A DNA stretch of 64,000 nt from Citromicrobium bathyomarinum. Its GTDB lineage: Bacteria; Pseudomonadota; Alphaproteobacteria; Sphingomonadales; Sphingomonadaceae. The DNA lies in assembly GCF_021021475.1 (NCBI RefSeq), contig NZ_JAINWL010000001.1, forward strand, positions 620,001 to 684,000, given 5' to 3'. The position numbers and the translations under genes are program-made. Shown here piece by piece: positions 1 to 13,352 of the stretch; within the stretch, counting starts at the first letter, position 1, and each line of letters begins with the position of its first letter. A model generated the notes under the pieces. That model was not told the origin of the DNA. It made no database searches and saw nothing but the letters and a program-made list of their open reading frames with translations.

Positions 1-487
1 CCTTGCTGATCGCCTCGGGCACTTCGCGGGCCTTGCCGTGGCCGAAGCCGACGCGGCCCTGGCCGTCGCCAACCACCACGAGCGCGGCGAAACCGAAGCG
101 CTTACCGCCCTTCACCGTCTTCGAGACGCGGTTGATGTGAACCAGCTTCTCGATGATGCCGTCATCTTCTTCCTGACGACCACGATTGCCATCGCGGCCA
201 CCACGACCGCGACCACGGCCACCATCGCGGTTACCACCGCCACGATTATCGCCACCGCGACCACCACGCCCCTGGCGCGGCTGGCCCTCGGCACCCTGTG
301 CGGGGCTCTGGTTGTCAGCTGCTTCGGAAGGCGTGTCGGCGATCGCCGGCTCTTCCTTCGTCACCGCATGCTCGGTTTCCGCTTCCGCGACGTTTGCGTC
401 GGCCTTGGCCTTCGCAACTTCGGGGGTTTCGGGAACGCCGGGCGCCTGCTCGGGCGTGCTTTCGGTGTTGTTTTCGTCAGCCATCAT
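1..487 (-). CDS. rpsE: 30S ribosomal protein S5, C-terminus cut by window edge
   Basis: S5 lines the mRNA entry site of the small subunit and affects decoding fidelity. The visible 162 residues end in the S5 signature [16 protein letters not shown], preceded by [16 protein letters not shown]. Before the conserved domain there are about 105 extra residues: an acidic stretch, then a stretch of RGG/RGR/NRGG repeats (roughly residues 70-104). E. coli S5 has only about 10 residues there. The gene starts ATGATG inside the TGA stop of rplR, so the two are translationally coupled. The 3' end lies outside the window. Confidence 0.97.
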   Translation of the reverse strand, partial: MMADENNTESTPEQAPGVPETPEVAKAKADANVAEAETEHAVTKEEPAIADTPSEAADNQSPAQGAEGQPRQGRGGRGGDNRGGGNRDGGRGRGRGGRDGNRGRQEEDDGIIEKLVHINRVSKTVKGGKRFGFAALVVVGDGQGRVGFGHGKAREVPEAISK

Positions 488-831
488 CAGAACTCCAGCC
501 CGCCTTCACGGGCGGCATCGGCCAGCGCCTTGACGCGGCCATGGAACAGGAACCCGCCGCGATCGAAGACGACCGTGGTCACGCCCGCCTTCTTGGCGGC
601 GTCCGCGATGCTCGAGCCGACCGTCTTGGCGGCGTCGATATTCGCGGTCGAGCCTTTCACGCCCAGCGTCGATGCGCTGGCAAGGGTCTTGCCGGCGGAA
701 TCGTCGATGATCTGCGCGTAAATGTGCTTGCCGGTGCGGTGGACCGACAGGCGCGGCTTGCCACCGGCATTCTTGCGAAGCGCGGTGCGCACGCGCTGGC
801 GGCGACGTTCAAAGAGGGAAAGCTTTGCCAT
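487..831 (-). CDS. rplR: 50S ribosomal protein L18
   Basis: A 114-aa L18, the 5S rRNA-binding protein of the central protuberance. The family pattern is clear: [19 protein letters not shown] at the start, then [18 protein letters not shown] and the C-terminal [26 protein letters not shown] region. I chose the start at 831 because it gives the standard N-terminus; an in-frame upstream extension reads into rplF and is not conserved-looking. It lies 1 bp downstream of rplF and overlaps the rpsE start. Confidence 0.97.
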   Translation of the reverse strand: MAKLSLFERRRQRVRTALRKNAGGKPRLSVHRTGKHIYAQIIDDSAGKTLASASTLGVKGSTANIDAAKTVGSSIADAAKKAGVTTVVFDRGGFLFHGRVKALADAAREGGLEF

Positions 832-832
832 C

Positions 833-1366
833 TTACTTCTTCTTCCCTTCCTTGCGGAAGATATACTCGCCCTGGTACTTGATGCCCTTGCCCTTGTACG
901 GCTCGGGCTTGCGCCAGCGGCGGATTTCAGCGGCGAACTGGCCAACGGCCTGCTTGTCGATCCCGCTGATGATGACCGTGGTCTGATCGGGCGTTTCCAC
1001 CTTCAGGCCTTCGGGCACGGTGAGGTCGACGTCGTGGCTGTAACCGAGCTGCAGCTTCAGGGTCTTGCCCTGGGCGTTCGCACGGTAACCGACACCGCTG
1101 ATCTGCAGCGTCTTGGAAAAGCCGTCCGTCACGCCTTCGACCAGGTTCGACACCATCGTACGCTGCATGCCCCAGTGGCTGCGCGCAGGCTTGCTGTCGT
1201 TGACCGGGTCGACCGCGATCGAGCCGTCTTCCAGCTTGTACGACACGAGGTCCGACAGGCCCATGGTGAGGGTGCCCTTGGGGCCCTTCACCGAAAGGGT
1301 GCCGTTATCGATCTTGGCCTCGACCCCACTCGGGATCGCAACCGGACGTTTGCCGATGCGGCTCAT
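833..1366 (-). CDS. rplF: 50S ribosomal protein L6
   Basis: A 177-aa L6, which binds 23S rRNA near the sarcin-ricin loop and factor-binding site. The N-terminus [19 protein letters not shown] and the C-terminal [20 protein letters not shown] are both standard, and the length is normal. Its ATG overlaps the rpsH stop (ATGA), the usual spc-operon coupling. Confidence 0.98.
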   Translation of the reverse strand: MSRIGKRPVAIPSGVEAKIDNGTLSVKGPKGTLTMGLSDLVSYKLEDGSIAVDPVNDSKPARSHWGMQRTMVSNLVEGVTDGFSKTLQISGVGYRANAQGKTLKLQLGYSHDVDLTVPEGLKVETPDQTTVIISGIDKQAVGQFAAEIRRWRKPEPYKGKGIKYQGEYIFRKEGKKK

Positions 1367-1761
1367 CAGAACACCTCCGCCAGCACTTCGCCACCGACGT
1401 TCTGGCTGCGGGCTTCCGCGTCGGAAAGCACGCCGCGCGGCGTCGAGACGATCGTGATGCCAAGGCCGTTGCGCACCGTCGGCAGCTCGCGGCTGGCCGA
1501 ATAGATGCGACGGCCCGGCTTGGACACGCGGGCGACATGCTTGATCGCAGGTTCGCCTTCGAAATACTTCAGTTCGATCCGCAGCGCCTTGTGCTTGCCG
1601 GTGTCGTCTTCGCTGTAGCCACGAATGTAGCCTTCGCGCTGGAGCACTTCGAGCACGTTCGCGCGCAGCTTGGACGCCGGCGAAAGGACGGAGTCCTTCT
1701 TCGCCTGCTGGCCGTTGCGGATGCGGGTGAGCATGTCACCCAGGGGATCGGTCATAGCCAT
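1366..1761 (-). CDS. rpsH: 30S ribosomal protein S8
   Basis: A 131-aa S8, which binds helix 21 of 16S rRNA and in E. coli is the translational autoregulator of the spc operon. It starts [18 protein letters not shown] and ends with the conserved [20 protein letters not shown] and GGEVLAEVF segments. It sits between rpsN and rplF in the standard order. Confidence 0.98.
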   Translation of the reverse strand: MAMTDPLGDMLTRIRNGQQAKKDSVLSPASKLRANVLEVLQREGYIRGYSEDDTGKHKALRIELKYFEGEPAIKHVARVSKPGRRIYSASRELPTVRNGLGITIVSTPRGVLSDAEARSQNVGGEVLAEVF

Positions 1762-1772
1762 CTATCGATTCC

Positions 1773-2078
1773 TCACCAGCTCGACTTGGTCAGGCCAGGG
1801 ATCATGCCCTTGTTGCCCAGGTTCCGCAGTTCGATGCGGTTGATGCCGAACTTGCGGTAGTAGCCGCGCGGGCGACCGGTCGTGGAGCAGCGGTTGCGGA
1901 CCCGGGTCGGGTTCGCGTTGCGCGGGATTTCAGCCATCTTCAGGCGCGCGATGAGACGCTCGCTCTCGTCGAGCGAGGTATCGTCGGCAATCGCCTTAAG
2001 CTTTGCGTACTTGTCCGCGTACTTCTTGACGAGCTTCTTGCGACGCTCGTTCTTGTTGATGGAACTCAGTTTCGCCAT
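1773..2078 (-). CDS. rpsN: 30S ribosomal protein S14, zinc-independent form
   Basis: A 101-aa S14 of the long, zinc-independent type. It carries [19 protein letters not shown] and the terminal GLTKSSW, and lacks the CxxC pairs of the short zinc-binding form. It acts in the head of the 30S subunit. It is separated from rpsH by 11 bp and from rplE by 43 bp. Confidence 0.98.
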   Translation of the reverse strand: MAKLSSINKNERRKKLVKKYADKYAKLKAIADDTSLDESERLIARLKMAEIPRNANPTRVRNRCSTTGRPRGYYRKFGINRIELRNLGNKGMIPGLTKSSW

Positions 2079-2121
2079 TGGACTTAAGCTCTCTTCGTTT
2101 CTTGCTTCAGCGGAGAGCGGC

Positions 2122-2698
<577 letters not shown>

Positions 2699-2706
<8 letters not shown>

Positions 2707-3019
2707 CGATGGTCTCCCCGGATTTCACGGCGACGCGCACTTTCTTGCCGTCGCGTTCTTCGATGCGCACGCGGGTCGGCTTGCCGTCCTTGGGATCGGC
2801 GAGAGCCACCTTGGCGATGTGCATCGGCGCTTCGTAGCGATCGATCCCGCCCTGCGGGTTCGTCTGGCTGGGCTTGCGGTGACGGGCGATCATGTTGACG
2901 CCTTCCACCACGACCTTGCCGTCTTTCGGCAGAACCTGGGCGACCGTACCGGTCTTGCCCTTGTCCTTGCCCGAAAGCACGACGACGTTGTCGCCCTTCT
3001 TGATCTTGGCCATGCCCAT
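2699..3019 (-). CDS. rplX: 50S ribosomal protein L24
   Basis: A 106-aa L24, an assembly initiator protein for the 50S subunit. The KOW motif is at the N-terminus ([20 protein letters not shown]). The first ATG at 3019 is favoured over the one at 3013, because a GGAGGTG Shine-Dalgarno lies about 7 nt upstream of it and it overlaps the rplN stop. Confidence 0.97.
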
Positions 3020-3387
3020 TACAGCACCTCCGGAGCAAGCGAGATGATCTTCATGAAGCCGCGGCCGCGCAATTCGCGCACCACCGGGCCGAAGATACGG
3101 GTGCCGATCGGCTCTTCGTTCTTGTTGACGAGCACCGCGGCGTTCGAGTCGAAGCGGATCACGCTGCCATCGGGGCGGCGGACATCCTTCTTCGTGCGAA
3201 CGATCACCGCACGGTGAACGTCGCCCTTCTTCACTTTCGCGCGCGGCTGGGCTTCCTTGACGGAAACCACGATCACGTCGCCGACGCTCGCGAACCGACG
3301 CTTAGAGCCACCCAGCACCTTGATGCACTGGACGCGCTTTGCGCCGCTGTTGTCCGCGACGTCGAGATTGGACTGCATCTGGATCAT
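3019..3387 (-). CDS. rplN: 50S ribosomal protein L14
   Basis: A 122-aa L14, which forms an intersubunit bridge. It starts [19 protein letters not shown] and shows the L14 signature [20 protein letters not shown] followed by [13 protein letters not shown]. Length and order are standard for the spc operon. Confidence 0.98.
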   Translation of the reverse strand: MIQMQSNLDVADNSGAKRVQCIKVLGGSKRRFASVGDVIVVSVKEAQPRAKVKKGDVHRAVIVRTKKDVRRPDGSVIRFDSNAAVLVNKNEEPIGTRIFGPVVRELRGRGFMKIISLAPEVL

Positions 3388-3448
3388 CGATCCGGTTCCT
3401 TCTCTTGGCTTGCCGGGACAGTTGCCCGGCAGTTCCTAAAACGTCTGT

Positions 3449-3742
3449 TTAGCTGTTGCTCGCGGCTTCGACGTCGAGGTCGGCATCAACCGCCTGCACG
3501 CCACCCGCGACGACCCGGTCCTTCACGGCCCAGGTCTTGGTCTTCGAGATCGGCTTGGTCTCTTCGATCCGCACGATGTCGCCGAGTTCGTACTCGTTCT
3601 TCTCATCGTGGGCGTGATACTTCTTCGAGCGCCGGATGATCTTCCCGTACAGCGGGTGCTTCACCTTGCGTTCGACAAGCACGGTCACGGTCTTGTCGGT
3701 CTTGGTGGAAGTGACCCGACCAATCAGAATACGCTTGGGCAT
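3449..3742 (-). CDS. rpsQ: 30S ribosomal protein S17
   Basis: A 97-aa S17, a primary 16S rRNA binding protein. It starts [19 protein letters not shown] and includes [30 protein letters not shown]. The C-terminus adds about 15 variable residues ([18 protein letters not shown]) beyond the conserved fold. Confidence 0.97.
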   Translation of the reverse strand: MPKRILIGRVTSTKTDKTVTVLVERKVKHPLYGKIIRRSKKYHAHDEKNEYELGDIVRIEETKPISKTKTWAVKDRVVAGGVQAVDADLDVEAASNS

Positions 3743-3752
3743 GGTCTACTCC

Positions 3753-3968
3753 TTACGCCTTGCTCTTCGCCGCAGCGGCGCGGGTGCGCTCGCTCTGCAG
3801 CGTCTTGATGCGCGCGATCGTCCGGCGGACCTCCTGAACACGAGCGGGACGCTCGAGCTGGTTGGTCGCTGCCTGGAAACGCAGGTTGAACGCCTCACGC
3901 TTGAGCTCGGTAAGCTCCGCGGTCAGCTGGTCGTCGCTCTTGGCGCGCAGATCTTCAGTGGTGCTCAC
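3753..3968 (-). CDS. rpmC: 50S ribosomal protein L29
   Basis: A 71-aa L29 located by the peptide exit tunnel, where L23/L29 form the docking site for nascent-chain factors. It has [26 protein letters not shown] and [15 protein letters not shown]. Translation starts at a GTG whose first base overlaps the rplP stop codon (TAGTGAG). Confidence 0.97.
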   Translation of the reverse strand: MSTTEDLRAKSDDQLTAELTELKREAFNLRFQAATNQLERPARVQEVRRTIARIKTLQSERTRAAAAKSKA

Positions 3969-4402
3969 TATTCGCCTCCCAGGTGCGAGGTGTCGCCCAG
4001 ACGCGCGACAACCTTGGTCTTGATCGGCAGCTTCATGGCGGCACGTTCGAACGCTTCGGCGGCCAGCGGGCCGGACACGCCGTCGAGTTCGAACAGGATG
4101 CGGCCCGGCTTCACGCGTGCGGCCCAGTATTCGACCGAACCCTTGCCCTTACCCTGCCTGACTTCGGCAGGCTTCTTGGACACGGGCACGTCGGGGAACA
4201 CGCGGATCCAGAGGCGCCCCTGGCGCTTCATGTGACGCGTGATCGCACGGCGGGCCGCTTCGATCTGGCGAGCGGTGATCCGCTCGGGTTCCATCGCCTT
4301 CAGCCCGTAAGAGCCGAAGTTCAGTTCGGTACCGCCCTTGGCATTGCCATGGATCCGGCCCTTGAAGGCCTTGCGATACTTGGTTCGTTTCGGTTGCAGC
4401 AT
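3968..4402 (-). CDS. rplP: 50S ribosomal protein L16
   Basis: A 144-aa L16, which lies near the A-site tRNA elbow and organises the peptidyl-transferase region. It starts [19 protein letters not shown] and has [24 protein letters not shown]-type signatures. Length and neighbours match the S10 operon. Confidence 0.98.
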   Translation of the reverse strand: MLQPKRTKYRKAFKGRIHGNAKGGTELNFGSYGLKAMEPERITARQIEAARRAITRHMKRQGRLWIRVFPDVPVSKKPAEVRQGKGKGSVEYWAARVKPGRILFELDGVSGPLAAEAFERAAMKLPIKTKVVARLGDTSHLGGE

Positions 4403-4423
4403 GGTTCTTTCCTAATCCTGCAA

Positions 4424-5119
4424 TCAGCGCGCCGGACGCACGCCGGAAGTCTGCGCTTCCATCATCAGGCGGTCCTGCGCGGTCGGATCGTGGGCGAGGA
4501 TCTCACCCTTGAAGATCCAGCACTTGATGCCGATGATGCCGTACGCGGTCAGCGCTTCGGCTTCGGCATAGTCGACGTTCGCACGCAGGGTGTGAAGCGG
4601 CACGCGGCCTTCGCGATACCATTCGACGCGCGCGATTTCCGCACCGCCGAGACGGCCGCCGCAGGTGATCCGGATACCTTCGGCACCCAGACGCAGCGCG
4701 GACTGCACGGCGCGCTTCATCGCACGGCGGAAGGCCACACGGCGAACCAGCTGGTCCGCAATGCCCTGCGCAACGAGCTTGGCATCGATTTCCGGCTTGC
4801 GGATCTCGACGATGTTCAGCTTCACTTCGCTTTCGGTCATGCGCGAAAGCGTCGTGCGCAGCTTCTCGATGTCGGCGCCCTTCTTGCCGATGATGACACC
4901 GGGGCGCGCAGCGTAGATCGAGATGCGGCACAGCTTGGCCGGACGCTCGATCACCACCTTCGAAATCGCGGCCTGCGGCAGCGAATTCACGATGTGCTTG
5001 CGGATCTCGATGTCTTCCTTGAGCAGCTTGGCATAGTCACGCCCTTCGGCGTACCAGCGGCTGTCCCAGGTGCGGTTGATCTGCAGGCGCAGACCGATCG
5101 GATTGCTCTTCTGGCCCAT
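4424..5119 (-). CDS. rpsC: 30S ribosomal protein S3
   Basis: A 231-aa S3 at the mRNA entry tunnel. The type II KH domain is visible with [15 protein letters not shown] at about residues 74-88. The C-terminal domain carries the [26 protein letters not shown] segment. It follows rplV with 1 bp between them. Confidence 0.98.
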   Translation of the reverse strand: MGQKSNPIGLRLQINRTWDSRWYAEGRDYAKLLKEDIEIRKHIVNSLPQAAISKVVIERPAKLCRISIYAARPGVIIGKKGADIEKLRTTLSRMTESEVKLNIVEIRKPEIDAKLVAQGIADQLVRRVAFRRAMKRAVQSALRLGAEGIRITCGGRLGGAEIARVEWYREGRVPLHTLRANVDYAEAEALTAYGIIGIKCWIFKGEILAHDPTAQDRLMMEAQTSGVRPAR

Positions 5120-5120
5120 C

Positions 5121-5498
5121 TTACGCTTCCTCGACTTCGCGCACGACGATGCGCAGGCGGCTGAAGGGCTTCAGGATGCGGGTCGACTTGCCGCGACCGC
5201 GCGTGTGAAACCGCTTCATCGTGATCGACTTGCCCACGCTTGCCTCGGCGACGACCAGTGCGTCGACGTCGAGATCGTGGTTGTTTTCGGCATTGGCGAT
5301 CGCGGAGGCGAGCACCTTGCTCGCGTCCTTGGCCATCGCCTTCTTCGAAAAGGCGAGGATGTTCAACGCCTCTTCAGCCTTCTTGCCGCGGATCAGCTCG
5401 GCAACGAGGTTCAGCTTCTGGGCCGACCCACGGATCGTGGTGCCAACTGCCAGCGCCTCGTTATCGGCGACGCGACGGGGAGCTTTCTGCTTGCTCAT
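5121..5498 (-). CDS. rplV: 50S ribosomal protein L22
   Basis: A 125-aa L22 whose hairpin lines the exit tunnel, where macrolide-resistance changes occur in other bacteria. The region [20 protein letters not shown] corresponds to the conserved tip of the hairpin. The N-terminus is about 12 residues longer than in E. coli. ATG overlaps the rpsS stop. Confidence 0.97.
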   Translation of the reverse strand: MSKQKAPRRVADNEALAVGTTIRGSAQKLNLVAELIRGKKAEEALNILAFSKKAMAKDASKVLASAIANAENNHDLDVDALVVAEASVGKSITMKRFHTRGRGKSTRILKPFSRLRIVVREVEEA

Positions 5499-5773
5499 CA
5501 GCGCTTGCCCTTCTTGTCTGCGGCGTGACCCGGGAAGGTGCGCGTGGGCGCAAATTCACCGAGCTTGTGGCCGACCATCTCTTCCGAGACGGACACGGGA
5601 ATGAACTTGTGGCCGTTGTAGACGTTGAACGTCAGCCCAACGAACTGCGGCAGGATGGTGGAGCGGCGCGACCAGGTCTTGATCGGCGCGGTGCTGGCCT
5701 TTTCCTGTGCGTCCTCGGCCTTCTTCAGAAGGCTGAGTTCCACAAACGGACCTTTCCAAACGGAACGTGCCAT
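5498..5773 (-). CDS. rpsS: 30S ribosomal protein S19
   Basis: A 91-aa S19 of the 30S head, a partner of S13. It starts [20 protein letters not shown] and ends with the conserved [18 protein letters not shown]. The start at 5773 gives the standard N-terminus; an upstream in-frame extension overlaps the end of rplB and is not homologous. Confidence 0.98.
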   Translation of the reverse strand: MARSVWKGPFVELSLLKKAEDAQEKASTAPIKTWSRRSTILPQFVGLTFNVYNGHKFIPVSVSEEMVGHKLGEFAPTRTFPGHAADKKGKR

Positions 5774-5781
5774 TGCTGCGA

Positions 5782-6618
5782 TTACCTCTTCTTCTTCGCG
5801 TGGCGCGAACGGATGATCATCTTGTCCGTCTGCTTGTTCTTGCGGGTGCGGGCGCCCTTGGTCGGCTTGCCCCACGGGGTCACCGGATGGCGGCCACCGC
5901 TGGTCTTGCCTTCACCACCACCATGGGGGTGATCGACCGGGTTCTTGGCGACACCGCGGGTAAGCGGACGACGGCCCTTCCAGCGGGTGCGACCGGCCTT
6001 GCCGAAGTTCTGGTTCTGGTTGTCGGGGTTCGAGACCGCGCCAACCGTACCCATGCAATCGGCCCGCAGGTAACGCTGCTCGCCCGAGTTGAGACGCACG
6101 ATGACCATGCCACGGTCGCGACCGACCAGCTGGACGTAGGCGCCTGCCGAACGGGCGATCTGCCCGCCCTTGCCCGGCTTCATCTCCACGTTGTGGATGA
6201 TGGTGCCGACCGGCATGTTGCCCAGCGGCATCGCGTTGCCCGGCTTGGTGTCGACCCGCTCGCCCGCGATCACCTTGTCGCCAACGGCGAGGCGCTGCGG
6301 CGCGATGATGTAGGCCAGCTCTTCGTCGGCATACTTGATCAGAGCGATGAAGGCGGTGCGGTTGGGATCATATTCGATCCGCTCCACGGTGCCTTCCACG
6401 TCCCACTTGCGGCGCTTGAAGTCGATGTAACGATACTTCTGCTTGTGACCGCCCGCGATCCCGCGGCTGGTGACGTGGCCCTTGTTGTTGCGACCGCCGG
6501 TCTTGCGCTTGCCTTCGGTAAGCGCCTTGACCGGCTTGCCCTTGTAGAGCCCGGACTTGTCGACCAGGATCAGGCCGCGACGGGCCGGACTGGTCGGCTT
6601 GTAATTCTTGAGTGCCAT
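5782..6618 (-). CDS. rplB: 50S ribosomal protein L2
   Basis: A 278-aa L2, required for subunit association and peptidyl transfer. It has [12 protein letters not shown] at the start and the conserved C-terminal [15 protein letters not shown] containing the important His near position 230. The very basic C-terminus ([20 protein letters not shown]) is normal for the family. Confidence 0.98.
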   Translation of the reverse strand: MALKNYKPTSPARRGLILVDKSGLYKGKPVKALTEGKRKTGGRNNKGHVTSRGIAGGHKQKYRYIDFKRRKWDVEGTVERIEYDPNRTAFIALIKYADEELAYIIAPQRLAVGDKVIAGERVDTKPGNAMPLGNMPVGTIIHNVEMKPGKGGQIARSAGAYVQLVGRDRGMVIVRLNSGEQRYLRADCMGTVGAVSNPDNQNQNFGKAGRTRWKGRRPLTRGVAKNPVDHPHGGGEGKTSGGRHPVTPWGKPTKGARTRKNKQTDKMIIRSRHAKKKR

Positions 6619-6635
6619 GGTTCCGTCCTAGCTCC

Positions 6636-6944
6636 TCAGATGCCGCTCGTGACGTCGATGGAATCGCCGTCCTTGAGCGTCACGATCGCCTTCTTCATGT
6701 CGTTGCGACGGTAGGGCTTGCCCCGCCAGCGCTTGACCTTGCCCTTGGTGACGATGGTGTTCACCCCGGTCACCTTGACGTCGAACAGCGCTTCCACCGC
6801 ATCGCGGATCTGCGGCTTCGTGGCGTCGTTCGCCACCTTGAAGACCACTGCGTTGTTCTCGCTCGCGAGCGTCGCCTTTTCGGTGATGTGCGGCGCGAGG
6901 ATCACGTCGTAGTGCCGCGCGTCGATTTCCTGCTTCTTAGCCAT
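6636..6944 (-). CDS. rplW: 50S ribosomal protein L23
   Basis: A 102-aa L23 at the exit-tunnel rim, where trigger factor and SRP dock. It shows [17 protein letters not shown] and [23 protein letters not shown]. The start at 6944 gives the standard N-terminus and overlaps the rplD stop by 8 bp. Confidence 0.97.
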   Translation of the reverse strand: MAKKQEIDARHYDVILAPHITEKATLASENNAVVFKVANDATKPQIRDAVEALFDVKVTGVNTIVTKGKVKRWRGKPYRRNDMKKAIVTLKDGDSIDVTSGI

Positions 6945-7560
6945 TGAAGCGCGCCTCCAGCTTTTCGACCGCATCCTTGGTGAGGACCAGCGTATCGTGC
7001 TTCAGGATGTCGTAGACGTTGGCGCCGATCGCCGGGATCACGTTGACGCCGGGCAGGTTGCCCGCAGCCATCTTGAAACCGTCGTTCACGCTTTCGCCGT
7101 CGATCACCAGCACCTTGCCGTTGAAACCGGCCTTTTCGAAGTGACCCTTGAGAGCCTTGGTCTTGGCGTCCTTCAGCTCGAGGCTGTCGACGATGACCAG
7201 GCCGTCCTTGGCCTTGCTCGACAGCGCCATGCGCAGGCCGAGCGAACGGATTTTCTTGTTCAGCGACGGGTTGAAGTCGCGCAGGCGGGCGCCGTGCGCC
7301 TTACCACCGCCGATGAAGATCGGAGCGCCGCGATCGCCGTGGCGAGCGCCGCCCGAACCCTTTTGGCGACCGAACTTCTTGCCGGTGCGGGCCACGTCCG
7401 AACGCTCACGCGTCGGGCGGGCGGTCGCGCGGCGCTTTTCCAGCTGCCACGTCACCACGCGGTGAAGGATGTCGGCGCGAGGCTCGACACCGAACACGGC
7501 ATCGTTGAGCTCGATCTCGCCGGCCTTACCGCCGTCGATTTTCTGTACCGCGATCTTCAC
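6937..7560 (-). CDS. rplD: 50S ribosomal protein L4
   Basis: A 207-aa L4 lining the exit tunnel. In enterobacteria it is also the autoregulator of the S10 operon. The loop region [23 protein letters not shown] is intact. Translation begins at a GTG ([11 protein letters not shown]), 2 bp after the rplC stop. Confidence 0.97.
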   Translation of the reverse strand: MKIAVQKIDGGKAGEIELNDAVFGVEPRADILHRVVTWQLEKRRATARPTRERSDVARTGKKFGRQKGSGGARHGDRGAPIFIGGGKAHGARLRDFNPSLNKKIRSLGLRMALSSKAKDGLVIVDSLELKDAKTKALKGHFEKAGFNGKVLVIDGESVNDGFKMAAGNLPGVNVIPAIGANVYDILKHDTLVLTKDAVEKLEARFNG

Positions 7561-7562
7561 GA

Positions 7563-8402
7563 TCAGGACTCCTTGCCTTCGTCGGTGCCTTCGGCGTCAG
7601 CCCCGGCATCCTGCTGCTGCATCAGCTTTTCCTGCTGCTCGGGCGTCACTTCGGTGTGCACCTCGTGCTCCGCACCGCTCTCGACCAGGCCGGCATCGGC
7701 GTCGTCGCTCGAGAATTCGTCGGCGTTGCGGCGCATCGCACCGGGGAACGGCGCATCGGCCGGCATCGGCAGCTTCACCGCGTCTGCAACCAGCATCCAG
7801 CTGTTCTTCGCGCCGGGCACGGAGCCCTTGACGAACAGCAGACCGCGCTCGGTATCCGTACGGACGATTTCGAGGTTCTGCTGCGTGCGCTGACGGTCGC
7901 CCATGTGGCCAGCCATCTTCTTGTTCTTGAACACGCGGCCCGGATCCTGACGGTTACCGGTCGAACCGTGCGAACGGTGCGACAGCGAAACGCCGTGCGT
8001 GGCGCGCAGACCGCCGAAGCCCCAGCGCTTCATCGCACCGGCAAAGCCCTTGCCCTGCGTGTAGCCCTGCACGTCAACCTTCTGGCCGGCGATGAAGTGA
8101 TCGGCGGTGATCGTCGCGCCGACGGGAAGGAGCGCGTCCTCACCCTCGACGCGGAATTCCGCAACCTTCATCTTCAGGCCAACTTCCGCCTTCGCGAAAG
8201 CTTCGCGCTGCGACTTGTTGACGTTCTTCTGCTTCGCTTCACCCGAACCGACCTGGACGGACCAATAGCCATCACGGTCTGCGGTGCGGTTGGCGGTGAC
8301 CTGGCACCCTTCCAGAGCGAGCACGGTCACGGGAACGTGCCGGCCGTCTTCCTGAAACAGGCGGGTCATCCCGACCTTCTTGGCGATTACGCCAGTGCGC
8401 AT
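7563..8402 (-). CDS. rplC: 50S ribosomal protein L3 with acidic C-terminal extension
   Basis: A 279-aa L3 that organises the peptidyl-transferase centre entrance. The core is standard: [20 protein letters not shown], then [28 protein letters not shown]. The last 60 or so residues form an acidic, Gln-rich tail that E. coli L3 (209 aa) lacks; longer L3 tails occur in related alphaproteobacteria. The start at 8402 gives the standard N-terminus. An unusually long 322-bp spacer separates it from rpsJ. Confidence 0.96.
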   Translation of the reverse strand: MRTGVIAKKVGMTRLFQEDGRHVPVTVLALEGCQVTANRTADRDGYWSVQVGSGEAKQKNVNKSQREAFAKAEVGLKMKVAEFRVEGEDALLPVGATITADHFIAGQKVDVQGYTQGKGFAGAMKRWGFGGLRATHGVSLSHRSHGSTGNRQDPGRVFKNKKMAGHMGDRQRTQQNLEIVRTDTERGLLFVKGSVPGAKNSWMLVADAVKLPMPADAPFPGAMRRNADEFSSDDADAGLVESGAEHEVHTEVTPEQQEKLMQQQDAGADAEGTDEGKES

Positions 8403-8724
8403 CGTTAAACTCCTAAACCAGAGGCACGAAGGGACCATTCCCGCCGTGCGTGACGGGCCGTTATCAACGACCCCAGCCCGAAGTTTTGATGCATCGCCCG
8501 TCCGGGCTGATTGCGCCCATGCAACAAGGCATGAAGCGCGAGACGGGAGACGCAGCCCGGAGCATGCTCCGGCGGTATCTCAAGTGAAGAAGACCCGAAG
8601 ACCTTCCGAACGCGACCCTCGCAAAAGCGAGAACCCGTGCCGCACGAGGCGGACTTGAAAACTCGTCCGGTCGTTTAACGTCCGACCGGAAGGACCAGCG
8701 CCCGGCCTGGCCGGGCAGCCAAAA
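8403..8724 (-). other. Long rpsJ-rplC spacer with several hairpins
   Basis: In the S10 operon rpsJ and rplC normally lie a few tens of bases apart; here 322 bp separate them and no credible reading frame is present. Three inverted repeats stand out: GCCCGGCC/GGCCGGGC at 8700-8716, TCCGGTCG/CGACCGGA at 8666-8690 with a 9-nt loop, and CAGCCCG/CGGGCTG at 8474-8509. The spacer could hold a promoter, an attenuator or a processing site for the downstream ribosomal genes; none can be assigned from sequence alone. Confidence 0.55.
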
Positions 8725-9036
8725 TCAAGCCAGCTTGATTTCGACGTTCACGCCCGCGGCGAGGTCCAGCTTCATCAGCGCGTCGACCGTCTGGGCGTTG
8801 GGCTGCACGATGTCGAGCAGCCGCTTGTAGGTGCGCACCTCGAACTGCTCGCGCGACTTCTTGTCGATGTGCGGGCCGCGGTTCACGGTGAACTTCTCGA
8901 TGCGCGTCGGCAGGGGAATAGGTCCACGGATGAGCGCGCCGGTGCGGCGTGCAGTATCCGCGATCTCGCCCGTTGCCTGGTCGAGCACGCGGTGGTCGAA
9001 GGCCTTGAGGCGAATACGGATATTCTGTGCGTCCAT
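8725..9036 (-). CDS. rpsJ: 30S ribosomal protein S10
   Basis: A 103-aa S10, which in many bacteria also acts in transcription antitermination with NusB. It starts [20 protein letters not shown] and contains [31 protein letters not shown]. It follows the tuf terminator by about 60 bp. Confidence 0.98.
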   Translation of the reverse strand: MDAQNIRIRLKAFDHRVLDQATGEIADTARRTGALIRGPIPLPTRIEKFTVNRGPHIDKKSREQFEVRTYKRLLDIVQPNAQTVDALMKLDLAAGVNVEIKLA

Positions 9037-9095
9037 GTCCTAGTCTACCGATGCGAAAGAGCCACGAAGAGCCACCCCGTCTGGGCCACCCTTCA

Positions 9096-9143
9096 AAAAT
9101 AAAGAACCGCCCCACCAAACCGAAGTTTTCGGTGAGGGGCGGC
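9096..9143 (-). terminator. Intrinsic terminator after tuf
   Basis: Reading the minus strand, CCGCCCC pairs with GGGGCGG, with an inner CCGAA/TTCGG stem. The stem is followed by TTCTTTATTTTT. Hairpin plus U-tract is a textbook Rho-independent terminator for the tuf transcript. Readthrough may still feed rpsJ 60 bp downstream. Confidence 0.8.
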
Positions 9144-9157
9144 CCTCGTGAAATCTG

Positions 9158-9186
9158 ACCGGCGGGGAATCGAATCCCCCGCCGGT
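9158..9186 (-). repeat. Strong GC hairpin between tuf stop and terminator
   Basis: A perfect 10-bp inverted repeat, ACCGGCGGGG/CCCCGCCGGT, with a 9-nt loop that reads GATTCGATT on the minus strand. It lies 14 bp downstream of the tuf stop and just ahead of the terminator. It may stabilise the tuf 3' end. The loop resembles a tRNA T-loop, but no tRNA is present. Confidence 0.6.
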
Positions 9187-9199
9187 GGAAGCGCCTATA

Positions 9200-10390
<1,191 letters not shown>

Positions 10391-10436
10391 TTCTCTTAAT
10401 ACCTCTGTCTTAAATGGGAATTTGTGCGGGAAAGAA

Positions 10437-10466
10437 GGCGGCGCCCGCTCAAAATCAGGCGCCGCC
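10437..10466 (-). repeat. Hairpin between fusA and tuf
   Basis: A perfect 9-bp inverted repeat GGCGGCGCC/GGCGCCGCC with a 12-nt loop, followed on the minus strand by TTCTTTCC. It lies in the 95-bp fusA-tuf spacer. The weak T-tract suggests partial attenuation or a processing signal rather than a full terminator. Confidence 0.5.
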
Positions 10467-10485
10467 CCTAAACCGATCGCTCGCC

Positions 10486-12618
<2,133 letters not shown>

Positions 12619-12738
12619 TGTCAATTCCTCGGAAGAGTCAGAGTGAGGGGGGAGCCGGATAAGCCACCCCCATATGGGGTCTTTTGTGACCGGTTGAAGA
12701 CGCGCCCGCCGTATGCGCGGCGCGCCCTGCCCCGGATC

Positions 12739-13209
12739 CTACCAGCGGTAGTGGCTGAACGCGCGGTTCGCATCCGCCATGCGGTGCGTGTCTTCGCGCT
12801 TCTTGACCGCGTTGCCGCGATTGTTCGCCGCATCCATCAGCTCGCCCGAAAGACGCGCCGCCATGGTCGTTTCCGGACGACCGCGCGCGGCGGTGATCAG
12901 CCAGCGGATCGCCAGCGCCTGCGCACGCTCGGGGCGCACTTCCACAGGCACCTGGTAGGTCGCACCGCCGACGCGGCGGCTGCGCACTTCGACCTGCGGC
13001 TTGATGTTGTCGAGCGCGGCGTGGAACAGTTCGACCGGGTTGGCCTTCGCCTTGGTCTCGACCGTGTCGAGCGCGCCGTAGACGATCTTTTCCGCGACGG
13101 CCTTCTTACCATCGAGCATCAGGTTGTTCATGAACTTCGAGAGCACCAGATCCTTGAACTTGGGATCGGGCAGGATTTCGCGCTTCTCTGGGCGACGACG
13201 ACGACTCAT
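12739..13209 (-). CDS. rpsG: 30S ribosomal protein S7
   Basis: A 156-aa S7, the primary binder of the 3' major domain of 16S rRNA and, in E. coli, the str-operon autoregulator. It starts [20 protein letters not shown] and has [23 protein letters not shown]. It lies between rpsL and fusA as usual. Confidence 0.98.
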   Translation of the reverse strand: MSRRRRPEKREILPDPKFKDLVLSKFMNNLMLDGKKAVAEKIVYGALDTVETKAKANPVELFHAALDNIKPQVEVRSRRVGGATYQVPVEVRPERAQALAIRWLITAARGRPETTMAARLSGELMDAANNRGNAVKKREDTHRMADANRAFSHYRW

Positions 13210-13238
13210 TTCAGTGTCTCCAAAATCTCAGATACGTC

Positions 13239-13340
13239 GGCCCGGACCTGATCCGGGCCAGTGCTTTATTCTTCCTGCGAATCGCCTTCATGCGATGGGG
13301 CGCAAAGGAAGAAGCACCACCCCGGATCGCGTCCGGGGTG
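13239..13340. repeat. Two REP-like hairpins in the rpsL-rpsG spacer
   Basis: Two separate perfect stems lie in the 143-bp spacer: GGCCCGGA/TCCGGGCC (13239-13259) and CACCCCGGA/TCCGGGGTG (13318-13340), each with a 5-nt loop. The wording (CCCGGA...TCCGGG) matches the repeat seen at 55441-55522 in this window. They look like dispersed intergenic repeats lodged inside the str operon. Confidence 0.55.
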
Positions 13341-13352
13341 ACGGGGAATGGC

